DNA of 64,000 nt from Bacteroidota bacterium (lineage in GTDB: Bacteria; Bacteroidota; Bacteroidia; Chitinophagales; Chitinophagaceae). Positions 19,165-27,716 of the stretch are shown piece by piece. Made by a program: the position numbers and the translations under genes. The notes under the pieces are model-generated. The model saw only the letters and a program-made list of their open reading frames with translations. It had not been told where the DNA came from and did no database searches. Numbering within the stretch: position 1 is the first letter of the stretch; every line of letters begins with the position of its first letter. The stretch is taken from contig JAEWJK010000015.1 of the NCBI GenBank assembly GCA_023386555.1, forward strand, positions 62,001 through 126,000. The letters run 5' to 3'.

Positions 19165-20028
19165 TCAATTCCTTTTATCAAGTCCCCAGGTGAGTTTTGT
19201 ACGTAAAGTAGATAAAAAGCTGTTCTCATTTAATCGGATAAGACTTACGGTAAATCGTTCTTTGCGAACGGCCAGTTCAATTTCTTTAGTTACTATTTCT
19301 CTTCTTGCATCTAAGGCACAAATGAATTCTTCAGTACGACCCTCCACTTCAAAAGAGATGATATTACTGTCTGGAACCACGATAGATCTTACATTCAAAT
19401 TATGAGGAGCTACTGGTGTGATTACGAAACTATTTGAATCAGGGAAAACAATGGGGCCATTACAACTCATATTATAACCTGTTGATCCTGTTGGTGTTGA
19501 AACCACTAACCCGTCTGCCCAATAGCTATTAAGAAATTCTCCGTTCAGGTAAGTGTGAATCTTGATCATAGACGAAGTGTCTCTCTTATGAATGGCAAAT
19601 TCATTTAAAGCATAAGAGGCATTTCCAAAGAGAGGTATGCTTGCATCAAGGTGAATAAGTGTTCTCTTATCTACAAGGTATGTTCTGTTGGCTAATGCAT
19701 CAACGGCTGTTACAAGATCTTCCCTACCGATACTTGCCAGAAAACCAAGCCGTCCGAAATTAATACCAAGAACAGGAATGTTCTTATCGTGCACATAAGT
19801 AACTGTATCCAACAAAGTTCCATCACCACCTAAACTTATGATGCAATCCAGGCTTGTATCAAGGTCGTCGGCAGTACTAAAAAGTGCCACATTATGAATA
19901 TTGAGTTTTTCGGCCAGGGGCTGATATATGATCACATCAAATCCCTGATTGGAAAGTTCGCTTATCAGTGTATGTAATTGTCCTTCTTTTTCTGGTTCAA
20001 GGCCACGGCTGTAGATAGCTACTTTCAT
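19165..20028 (-). CDS. nadK: NAD kinase
   Basis: 287 aa. It phosphorylates NAD to NADP in the cytoplasm. The key motif IISLGGDGTLLDTV contains the catalytic GGDG, followed by GINFGRLGFLA, the AxWADGLVVSTPTGSTGYNMSCNGPIV block and ITPVAPHNLNVRSIVVPD. The length is normal. It is first in the nadK / barrel / uppS / bamA run. Confidence 0.96.
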   Translation of the reverse strand: MKVAIYSRGLEPEKEGQLHTLISELSNQGFDVIIYQPLAEKLNIHNVALFSTADDLDTSLDCIISLGGDGTLLDTVTYVHDKNIPVLGINFGRLGFLASIGREDLVTAVDALANRTYLVDKRTLIHLDASIPLFGNASYALNEFAIHKRDTSSMIKIHTYLNGEFLNSYWADGLVVSTPTGSTGYNMSCNGPIVFPDSNSFVITPVAPHNLNVRSIVVPDSNIISFEVEGRTEEFICALDARREIVTKEIELAVRKERFTVSLIRLNENSFLSTLRTKLTWGLDKRN

Positions 20029-20147
20029 TAGCTGAATATTTGTTCCGAAGCGATTTTAATGCATAAAGATATGTTGTACAAAAGTGTCCCTTCGATAAAC
20101 TCAGGATAAACTTACAACTAAAGCAAATAGAATAGTAGGCCTACTTA

Positions 20148-21605
20148 CTAAAAATCACTACCGGAATGTAAAAATAAGCCTCGTTCGTTCAATTGATTAA
20201 AACTGTATTCAAAACGGATAACTACATCATAGAAACTGATGATATCGATTCCTATACCATAACTACGAAGCCATTTATTACTGAGAGAAGAAAAACCAGT
20301 AGGATACTTATCATACACATAACCAATATCGCCATACACTTTTAATAAAATACGGAAAGGAATTTTATCGTGGCCTTGTATTACAATCGGAGGTTTGATG
20401 TTGAAGTTTAATACCTCTCTTCTCGGTGTAACTCTGGCAACAAAACCAGCAACACCGTCTGCAACATAATATTCCAATCCTCTCATATAAAGATTTCCAT
20501 GACCGAATAATCGTTTATTGTGAAAGGGTTGATTGAAAGGAAGTTTAATTGCACCTGTTGCCTGGAGATGTATTTGTGATTTTTCAAAAATTGGAATGGT
20601 ATAGCTTGCTGTTGTGTTTAGCTGCCATAAGTTCATGGCCTTGGTAAATCCCTTTTTTTGCAGGCTTGCAGAAACAGTGACTCCTTTTGTTGGGTAAGGT
20701 ATATAATCAACATTGTTATGATCTATGCTGTATGTTATCTCGGGATAACTGAGTTTTGTTGATCCATCAGGAAAGAAATCAGGATTTAATTTTGTAACAC
20801 TGGTATCAACTGACATGGAGATATATCCTATACGGAAGTAATGCCACGTCTTTATTTTGGGACGATAGATCAAGGCAATATCTGAACGGAATATTTTACT
20901 TAAGAATCGGTTCTCATCTTTATAAAATTTTTGCTTGTTGCTATCGGTAAAGTAACTAAGCTCTTTATTTCTTTCATAGGCAAAGCCTACATCAAATCCA
21001 TATTTTAAAGATTTATCTGCATTGGGTTGCTTGTAACGAAAAGTAGCTTGTTGCGAATAACCTGTAATCAGATTTAAACTAAGATCATCTGCTCTGCCAC
21101 TGAAATTATCATGCATTAGCTTTAAACCGTAGTTCACTCTTTTCAGGCTTCGTTTATTTTCTACCCACCACTGATTAAAGTTCCTGTCAACTATCTTGAA
21201 ATAAGGCAAAGGAAAAAAATACCATCTTTCTTTTACCGTTACAGTGATGAAAACAAGATCTTCTACCTGCCTATCAATCTTCAAAGAAACTTCAATGAAC
21301 ATAGCTGTGTTCATCAATTGCTGACGAGCCAATTCCATTTTTGCAGGCAGATCACCTCTCATCATATGATTACCTATTTTAAAAGGAATTTCTCTTTCAA
21401 TAATGTATGCCTTTGTTTTTTTATTGCCTGTAATGAAAATATCGGCTATGATAACAGGCGATTTGTCGTCAGACGAAAAAGATGCAGTGTCGGTGAGTAA
21501 TTCGGCAGTACCGGAAAGCCTGGCATTACCTTTTGGTTGTGATTTACCGCTTATGGCAACACACATCAACAACATCACCACAAATAAAAAGCGGTACAAG
21601 TTCAT
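20148..21605 (-). CDS. POTRA-containing BamA/TamA-like outer-membrane protein
   Basis: 485 aa with a signal peptide (FVVMLLMCVAISGKSQ). A single POTRA-like unit (VIIADIFITGNKKTKAYIIEREIPF, ending FITVTVKERWYFFPLPYFKIVD) precedes an Omp85-like barrel of about 330 residues with repeated aromatic strand ends (RNSYxFRYKQP-type, GIGIDIISFYDVVIRFEYSFNQL). It is shorter than BamA and may be an accessory assembly or secretion factor. Confidence 0.8.
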   Translation of the reverse strand: MNLYRFLFVVMLLMCVAISGKSQPKGNARLSGTAELLTDTASFSSDDKSPVIIADIFITGNKKTKAYIIEREIPFKIGNHMMRGDLPAKMELARQQLMNTAMFIEVSLKIDRQVEDLVFITVTVKERWYFFPLPYFKIVDRNFNQWWVENKRSLKRVNYGLKLMHDNFSGRADDLSLNLITGYSQQATFRYKQPNADKSLKYGFDVGFAYERNKELSYFTDSNKQKFYKDENRFLSKIFRSDIALIYRPKIKTWHYFRIGYISMSVDTSVTKLNPDFFPDGSTKLSYPEITYSIDHNNVDYIPYPTKGVTVSASLQKKGFTKAMNLWQLNTTASYTIPIFEKSQIHLQATGAIKLPFNQPFHNKRLFGHGNLYMRGLEYYVADGVAGFVARVTPRREVLNFNIKPPIVIQGHDKIPFRILLKVYGDIGYVYDKYPTGFSSLSNKWLRSYGIGIDIISFYDVVIRFEYSFNQLNERGLFLHSGSDF

Positions 21606-21711
21606 TAGTCCAGCTGGAATTATTTTTAAAAATATTAGAATTGAACTTAATAGAAAGAAATTTAAACAACTATTCTGCCAATAGGTATGGATGAAAGCAA
21701 TGGCTGACGAC

Positions 21712-22371
21712 TTAAATGTTCAGGTAATGCATTAAAGAGTTGTAGTTATCCTTCAATTCGTTTGTGTAAAGTTCTTCACCAAAGTAATACCTGATATTGT
21801 ATTCGTAACGCTGAAAAGTTGCAATGATATCTGAAATCTCAAACTTATTCACTTTAATAGTAACAAGAATAAGATTGGTATCAGCTTCAACAAAAGTGTT
21901 TAGCTGAGTAATGTAGGCATCGTTGGTTTCAACTAATCTTCCCAAATCGCTGAATGAAAAATTTCGTTTCTCCATTTCCAGAACGATCATTCCACCAGGT
22001 TCTTCTGTTCCGGTGAATTTTGCCATTGCTTTCAGCAGATCCATATTACTTAATACAGCAGATACTTCGTTTTCTGCAGTAACAATTGGAATAAGCGTAA
22101 GATTATGATCTACACAAAGCTTTACTGCGGTAAGAAAATGATCATCCTCTTTTACTGAAGCCATAAGAAGATGGCATTCTATTGTAGCTAATATCACATC
22201 GGTATCAGCATCCAACAGATCATCTTTGGCAATCAAGCCCACATATTTTTCTTCCCTGGTAACAGGCATGTGCAACACATCGTAGTCATCCATCAACTGG
22301 AGTACCAGTGAAACTTTATCTTCAAGTTTTACTGTAGGATAATGAGAAGCTATTAACTGTGGAGTCAGCAT
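21712..22371 (-). CDS. CBS-domain protein
   Basis: 219 aa with a pair of CBS motifs in the first 125 residues (DVLHMPVTREEKYVGLIAKDDLL and LTLIPIVTAENEVSAVLSNMDLL). CBS pairs bind adenine nucleotides and regulate attached or partner proteins. The C-terminal part (GGMIVLEMEKRNFSFSDLGRLVETNDAYI) looks ACT-like. No enzyme domain is attached. It sits 35 bp after the alpha/beta hydrolase gene. Confidence 0.85.
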   Translation of the reverse strand: MLTPQLIASHYPTVKLEDKVSLVLQLMDDYDVLHMPVTREEKYVGLIAKDDLLDADTDVILATIECHLLMASVKEDDHFLTAVKLCVDHNLTLIPIVTAENEVSAVLSNMDLLKAMAKFTGTEEPGGMIVLEMEKRNFSFSDLGRLVETNDAYITQLNTFVEADTNLILVTIKVNKFEISDIIATFQRYEYNIRYYFGEELYTNELKDNYNSLMHYLNI

Positions 22372-22406
22372 GTAGTATGTCCTTTCTATTAATCAGACAA
22401 CCAAAC

Positions 22407-23186
22407 TTACACCAATGTTGCAGCAGGCTGTTTTAGTCTTGATAAAAACTGCTCCAATATCTTGTTAAATTCAACAGGTACTTCCATCATTGGAGCATGA
22501 CCACATTTATCAACAAAATAGAGTTCGCTATTTGGAATTAGCCTGTTGAACTCTCTTGCAACGAAAGGAGGAGTTATCGTATCATTATTTCCCCAGATAA
22601 GCAATGTAGGTTGTTGTATCTGGCTCAATTCTTCACCAAGATTATTACGGATGGCACTCTTAGCAAGAGATATTATTTTAATGACCTTAATACGATTACT
22701 GGTGATCTCGAAAACCTCATCCACTAATTCTTTAGTAGCTGTATTAGGATCGTAAAAAGTAAGTTCCGTTTTCTTTTTGATGTAATCGTAATCACCCCGT
22801 TTAGGGTAAGTATCACCCATTCCATTCTCAAAAAGACCAGAACTACCGGTAAGTATCAATGATTTTATTCTTTCGGGATGTTTCAGTACATGAACAAGAG
22901 CAACATGACCACCTAAAGAGTTTCCAAGCAAGTGAATGTTCTGGTAACCTCTTAATTCGATGAACTTGTGAACATATTTCGCTAATCCACCAACTGTAGT
23001 ATGAAATATATCAAGCTCAAACAGCGGAAGCATTGGTACAATAACCTTATGTGTATGCCTGAAATGTTCTACCAGGTCTCTGAAATTACTTAACGCACCA
23101 AACAAGCCATGCAAAAGCATCAGCGGTTCACCTTCTCCTACTTCTATGAACTTAAATTTTTCCTGTTGTTTTATCTCGTATTGCAT
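22407..23186 (-). CDS. Alpha/beta hydrolase
   Basis: 259 aa. The oxyanion segment LLHGLFGALSNF, the nucleophile elbow LGNSLGGHVAL (Ser), the acid Asp in WGNNDTITPP and the catalytic His in KCGHAPMMEVPVEF are all present, so an active esterase or lyase is likely. No signal peptide. Substrate unknown. Confidence 0.9.
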   Translation of the reverse strand: MQYEIKQQEKFKFIEVGEGEPLMLLHGLFGALSNFRDLVEHFRHTHKVIVPMLPLFELDIFHTTVGGLAKYVHKFIELRGYQNIHLLGNSLGGHVALVHVLKHPERIKSLILTGSSGLFENGMGDTYPKRGDYDYIKKKTELTFYDPNTATKELVDEVFEITSNRIKVIKIISLAKSAIRNNLGEELSQIQQPTLLIWGNNDTITPPFVAREFNRLIPNSELYFVDKCGHAPMMEVPVEFNKILEQFLSRLKQPAATLV

Positions 23187-23287
23187 TCTATAATCGTCAG
23201 CGTATCATCACTTGGTTTGAAAAAGCAGTACTGTCTTTGCTAAAATAATGGTTTTAACACAAATACGGTTCCATAATATTCACCATT

Positions 23288-23824
23288 TTAGCTGATCTTC
23301 TTATTTGCATCGTCAAAAAAAGTTTCCAATTGATCAAAAAGACCCTGGAAAATTGGGATAACAGAGCCAATTGCCTCAATTGCTTTCGGGCCTAAAGGTG
23401 CAATAACAGAGTAGGTTTTTGAGTTGGCAATCGTTTCGTCAGAAATTAAGTTCAGATTCTTTGCATAAAACAAAATAATGCTGAAGAATAATCCATAAAT
23501 GATGGCATAAAAAAGAATTCCTCCCAATTTATTCAGCCAGCCAAACATAACAAATGCTGCAGCTTTCTCTAACATGTTTGCTCCCAAACGTATTAGCAAC
23601 ATCACCGCTGCCATCACTAAAACAAAAGCGATGAATGGCATCCATGTAGTTTGTGATCCTGTTTTGTCCTGCAACCACACAGCTACAGAAGCAGATAGTT
23701 TCATGGCAGCGATCAACCCAATAAAAAAAGCCGCAAGAGAGAATACTGCAACGATCAATCCTCTGCTATATCCTTTGAATACAGCCGTAAGCATTAGAAT
23801 AAAGAAAACAAAATCTATAAACAT
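23288..23824 (-). CDS. CvpA-family membrane protein
   Basis: 178 aa with four predicted membrane helices. FIDFVFFILMLTAVFKGYSRGLIVAVFSLAAFFIG is the typical CvpA start. CvpA proteins affect colicin V production or envelope homeostasis; the exact role is unknown here. Its start abuts the stop of the YqeY-like gene (shared base 23824), so the two are co-transcribed. Confidence 0.9.
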   Translation of the reverse strand: MFIDFVFFILMLTAVFKGYSRGLIVAVFSLAAFFIGLIAAMKLSASVAVWLQDKTGSQTTWMPFIAFVLVMAAVMLLIRLGANMLEKAAAFVMFGWLNKLGGILFYAIIYGLFFSIILFYAKNLNLISDETIANSKTYSVIAPLGPKAIEAIGSVIPIFQGLFDQLETFFDDANKKIS

Positions 23825-24276
23825 TATTTCGCCAGCAGTTCTTTTACAATACCTGAAATAATTTTTCCGTCTGCCTGACCTGCTAATTGCTTAGTAACAA
23901 TTCCCATTACTTTTCCCATGTCTTGCGGACCAGCAGCACCGGTTTCTGCAATAGCTGCCTGTACTTTTTCTCTTATTTCAGCTTCGCTCATTTGCTTTGG
24001 AAGAAATTTTTCGATCACCGCAATTTCTTCTTCTTCCTTCACAGCCAGATCCGGCCTGTTTTGCTGGTTGAATATTTCTAAAGAATCTTTTCTTGACTTC
24101 ACCAGTTTCTGCAACAGTTTCAATTCCATTTCTACAGAAACCACACCACCAGAACCAGGATCTGTTTTCGCTTTTATGATCTCAGCTTTGATAGCTCTTA
24201 AACTTCTAAGCGAAGCCTCATTCTTACTTTTCATGGCTTCTTTCATCTCGGCCATTACTTTTTCTTCTAAAGTCAT
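23824..24276 (-). CDS. yqeY: GatB/YqeY domain protein
   Basis: 150 aa. The sequence LEEKVMAEMKEAMKSKNEASLRSLRAIKAEI and the C-terminal GAAGPQDMGKVMGIVTKQLAGQADGKIISGIVKELL are typical of stand-alone YqeY proteins, which share a tRNA-related helical domain with GatB. The function is not well defined. It lies 10 bp after gldC. Confidence 0.93.
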   Translation of the reverse strand: MTLEEKVMAEMKEAMKSKNEASLRSLRAIKAEIIKAKTDPGSGGVVSVEMELKLLQKLVKSRKDSLEIFNQQNRPDLAVKEEEEIAVIEKFLPKQMSEAEIREKVQAAIAETGAAGPQDMGKVMGIVTKQLAGQADGKIISGIVKELLAK

Positions 24277-24286
24277 ATTCTAACGT

Positions 24287-24637
24287 TTAGGTGAGTTTAT
24301 TTTCTTTCATTTGTTTTTCACGGAACTTCTGGTAAAACTTTTTTGCAAAATCCTTCATTTCACCGGTCAGTTCCTGGTCATGAGTAGCTCTGTTAAAGCT
24401 ATCAGCCATCGTCATCATGGTCTGGTAAAAGAAATCAGCCATTTCATCTACCATCATATCTTTCGTCCAGATGTCGATTCTTAATGCTGTTTTTTCAGCA
24501 CCATCCCACAACGATAAAATAAAAGCTTTGGCCTTCATTTTATCTGCTGAAGTAGCTGAAGCTGAGGTCCAGTAAATCTGTTCGGGAACTTTTTGTTCAT
24601 CTAAATGAACATCAAGCGTTATTGTAGATTTTTCCAT
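24287..24637 (-). CDS. gldC: Gliding motility protein GldC
   Basis: 116 aa with STITLDVHLDEQKVPEQIYWTSA and the helical tail EMKDFAKKFYQKFREKQMKENKL, matching GldC. In Flavobacterium johnsoniae GldC supports gliding, a type IX secretion-linked process. It is soluble and lacks a signal peptide. The presence of GldC does not by itself prove that this organism glides. Confidence 0.88.
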   Translation of the reverse strand: MEKSTITLDVHLDEQKVPEQIYWTSASATSADKMKAKAFILSLWDGAEKTALRIDIWTKDMMVDEMADFFYQTMMTMADSFNRATHDQELTGEMKDFAKKFYQKFREKQMKENKLT

Positions 24638-24748
24638 CCTTGGTTATTGAGCAGCAAATGTAAGCAGTCTGAATTTGAATTGAAGTGTCTTACCTGAATC
24701 TACTATCCGCCAAAAGTTAATTGAGCTTTTATACAAATAGTTTCATAC

Positions 24749-24756
24749 TAAATTTG
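24749..24756 (+). promoter_or_regulatory. Putative -7 promoter box for uvrB
   Basis: TAAATTTG matches the Bacteroidota -7 consensus TAnnTTTG and ends 10 bp before the uvrB start. A TTG at 24721 could serve as the -33 element, but the spacing is a little long. Confidence 0.45.
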
Positions 24757-24766
24757 TTGCTCTTTT

Positions 24767-26803
24767 ATGCCATTCAAATTAAATTCAGAATACCAGCCAG
24801 CAGGTGATCAGCCTTCTGCCATACACCAATTGACAGAAGGTATTATTAACGGTGAAAAATACCAGACTTTATTAGGTGTAACAGGTTCGGGAAAGACATT
24901 TACAATGGCGAATGTTATTCAAAATGTACAGAAGCCAACATTAGTATTAACGCACAATAAGACACTCGTTGCTCAATTATATGGTGAGTTCAAACAATTT
25001 TTTCCTGATAATGCAGTAGGATATTTTGTTTCTTATTACGATTACTATCAACCGGAAGCTTATATGCCGGTCAGCGATACTTATATTGAAAAAGATCTGA
25101 GTATAAATGAAGAGCTTGATAAACTTCGATTACAGGCAACAGCAGAATTACTAAGTGGAAGAAGAGATATTATTGTTGTGGCAAGTGTAAGTTGTATTTA
25201 TGGTATTGGTAACCCCACAGAATTTGCAAACAGCGTTGTTAGATTACAGAAAGGCCAGTCAATTTCAAGGCAAGGATTTCTTCATTCACTCGTGAATAGT
25301 TTGTACAGTCGTTCACAGGAAGATTTTAAAAGAGGAACTTTTCGGGTGAAAGGAGATACGGTTGATATTAATCTTCCTTATGTTGATTATGGTTACCGAA
25401 TCACTTTTTTTGGTGATGAGATCGAGGACATCGAAACTTTAGAAACATCAACCGGTAAACGAATTGCACCAATAGAGAATGCTGCTATTTTTCCCGCCAA
25501 CTTATACATTGCTCCAAAGCACATGTTGCAACAGATCATGTATGAGATACAGGATGAGATGAGGTTGCAGGTAGAATATTTTAAAGCGCAGAACAAATTC
25601 ATAGAAGCACAGCGATTAAAAGAAAGAGTGGAATATGATCTTGAGATGATCAGAGAGCTGGGTTATTGTAATGGTATTGAAAACTATTCAAGATTTTTTG
25701 ATAGAAGAATTCCTGGGACAAGACCATTCTGCTTGTTGGATTATTTTCCGAAAGATTTTTTGTGTGTAATCGATGAGAGCCATCAAACCATTCCACAAAT
25801 TGCAGGAATGTATGGAGGTGACAGAAGCAGAAAAATGGTGTTGGTTGATTTTGGTTTCAGGCTTCCTTCAGCTTTGGATAATCGTCCACTGAACTTTCAC
25901 GAATTTGAAAACCTGTTGAATCAAACCGTATATGTTAGTGCTACACCTGGTGATTATGAATTGGAAAAATGTGAAGGTGTGGTGATTGAACAGGTTGTAA
26001 GACCAACAGGTTTATTAGATCCACCAATTGAGATTCGTCCCTCAGTAAACCAGATTGACGACTTGCTAGATGAAATTGATAAACGTGTTACCAAAGGTGA
26101 TCGTGTATTGGTAACAACACTCACTAAACGAATGGCTGAGGAGATGGATAAATATCTTCATCGCATCAACATCAAATCAAAATACATACACAGCGAAGTA
26201 GATACTCTGGAAAGAGTTGAAATTCTTCGACAGTTGAGATTAGGTGAGATTGATGTGCTTGTTGGTGTGAATTTATTGAGGGAAGGTTTAGATCTTCCGG
26301 AAGTTTCTTTGGTGGCTATTTTAGATGCTGACAAAGAAGGGTTTTTGCGTAACGAGAGATCTCTCACACAAACTGCAGGAAGAGCAGCAAGAAATGTTGA
26401 CGGCCTTGTTATTTTCTATGCTGATACGATGACAGAAAGCATGCAGAAAACGATCGATGAAACATCAAGAAGAAGAGAAAAACAGGTGGCTTATAATATT
26501 GAACATAACATCACACCAAGAACTGTAAAAAAATCCACTGAACAGATCTTTGCCCAAACTTCGGTACTTGATATCAAAGGCTATGATCCTAAAAAACCCT
26601 ATGCCATACAAGGTGATCAGGATATTGTATCAAGGGCAGCCGAAGAACAGGCAGAATACAAAACCATTCCACAGATGGAGAAAGCTATTGCAAGAGTAAA
26701 AAAGGAAATGGAAAAAGCTGCCCGTGATCTGGATTTTATTGAAGCAGCCAGGTTGAGAGATGAAATGTTCAGGATGCAGAAAGAATTAGATGCAATGAAA
26801 TGA
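24767..26803 (+). CDS. uvrB: Excinuclease ABC subunit B
   Basis: 678 aa, the usual length. UvrB is the helicase-like damage-verification subunit of nucleotide excision repair and partners UvrA and UvrC. Visible features: Walker A LLGVTGSGKTFTMANV, the beta-hairpin region YYDYYQPEAYMP, DEAD-like CVIDESHQTIPQ, the helicase block VLVGVNLLREGLDLPEVSLVAILDADKEGFLRNERSLTQTAGRAARN, and the C-terminal UVR motif that binds UvrC (LDFIEAARLRDEMFRMQKEL). Confidence 0.98.
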   Translation: MPFKLNSEYQPAGDQPSAIHQLTEGIINGEKYQTLLGVTGSGKTFTMANVIQNVQKPTLVLTHNKTLVAQLYGEFKQFFPDNAVGYFVSYYDYYQPEAYMPVSDTYIEKDLSINEELDKLRLQATAELLSGRRDIIVVASVSCIYGIGNPTEFANSVVRLQKGQSISRQGFLHSLVNSLYSRSQEDFKRGTFRVKGDTVDINLPYVDYGYRITFFGDEIEDIETLETSTGKRIAPIENAAIFPANLYIAPKHMLQQIMYEIQDEMRLQVEYFKAQNKFIEAQRLKERVEYDLEMIRELGYCNGIENYSRFFDRRIPGTRPFCLLDYFPKDFLCVIDESHQTIPQIAGMYGGDRSRKMVLVDFGFRLPSALDNRPLNFHEFENLLNQTVYVSATPGDYELEKCEGVVIEQVVRPTGLLDPPIEIRPSVNQIDDLLDEIDKRVTKGDRVLVTTLTKRMAEEMDKYLHRINIKSKYIHSEVDTLERVEILRQLRLGEIDVLVGVNLLREGLDLPEVSLVAILDADKEGFLRNERSLTQTAGRAARNVDGLVIFYADTMTESMQKTIDETSRRREKQVAYNIEHNITPRTVKKSTEQIFAQTSVLDIKGYDPKKPYAIQGDQDIVSRAAEEQAEYKTIPQMEKAIARVKKEMEKAARDLDFIEAARLRDEMFRMQKELDAMK

Positions 26804-26864
26804 GTTCTATGTTTAAAACGCTTAACTTGACATACTGATTGTTTGCCGCCATCCTTGATTCAGC

Positions 26865-26919
26865 ACAAGAGTGCGACGCAACGAATGCAACATTATAGTT
26901 CAGAAGCTGACTCCATAAA
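26865..26919 (+). repeat. 55-nt dispersed intergenic repeat, copy 3
   Basis: Exact head ACAAGAGTGCGACGCAA and tail GAAGCTGACTCCATAAA. It ends 9 bp before the esterase start codon at 26929. Confidence 0.75.
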
Positions 26920-26928
26920 TAAAACAAC

Positions 26929-27660
26929 ATGCACAGACACCTAACATCGTGGTATAGCCCTGCTTTACAAAAAGAGATGCCTATTGCTACTTATGGTCAT
27001 TATGGTTTTGCAATCTTGCTGATACCAACTGCAGCTGCAGATTATCTGGAGTATGAAAGATTCCAGATGATGGAATACCTGGCTCCGGTAATTAATAGTG
27101 GCAAATGCAAGGTGTATAGCATTGACAGCATGAATAAAGAAAGCTGGATGAACAATGAAATGTTACCTGAACATAAAGCCATTCGGCATAACCAGTTCAA
27201 TCAATATGTGATCGATGAAGTGATTCCTTACATAAGAAATACATCCAGCGGTGATACTTTTATCTATACTTGTGGTGCTTCGTTTGGTGCTTTACATGCC
27301 ATGAATTTGTTTTTAAAAAGGCCCGATGTAATAAATGGAGTGATCAGCATGAGTGGTGTGTATGATCTTACAGAATACACGAAAGGTTTTTGGGATGAAC
27401 AGGTTTACTTTAATAGCCCGATACATTATCTTCCCAACCTGCACGATCATTCTTATCTTGAAAAAATAAGATCCAGCCATCACATTCATATTTACACAGG
27501 CAGTGGTGATTATGAAGATCCTGAAGCAAATCGTAGATTTTCACAGGTTTTATGGGATAGAGGTATATGGCATGACCTGGGTATTTGGGGACCAGATGTT
27601 AGACATGACTGGGATACATGGCGTAAAATGTTGCCTTATATACTCGAAAACAAGTTTTAA
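26929..27660 (+). CDS. Esterase-like alpha/beta hydrolase
   Basis: 243 aa. The nucleophile motif CGASFGALHAMN (GxSxG type) and downstream SGVYDLTEY fit the putative esterase family that also contains esterase D and mycolyl transferases. The likely acid is in YTGSGDYEDPEANRRF and the final His in RHDWDTW. No signal peptide, so it should be cytoplasmic. A terminator follows directly. Confidence 0.85.
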   Translation: MHRHLTSWYSPALQKEMPIATYGHYGFAILLIPTAAADYLEYERFQMMEYLAPVINSGKCKVYSIDSMNKESWMNNEMLPEHKAIRHNQFNQYVIDEVIPYIRNTSSGDTFIYTCGASFGALHAMNLFLKRPDVINGVISMSGVYDLTEYTKGFWDEQVYFNSPIHYLPNLHDHSYLEKIRSSHHIHIYTGSGDYEDPEANRRFSQVLWDRGIWHDLGIWGPDVRHDWDTWRKMLPYILENKF

Positions 27661-27664
27661 AAAC

Positions 27665-27687
27665 ATCCTGCTTCGGCAGGATTTTTT
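27665..27687 (+). terminator. Intrinsic terminator after the esterase gene
   Basis: A 7-bp stem (ATCCTGC / GCAGGAT) with a UUCG tetraloop and six T residues. Confidence 0.88.
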
Positions 27688-27716
27688 TGGCTTTCGGTTT
27701 GCTTTTTTAGCAACTG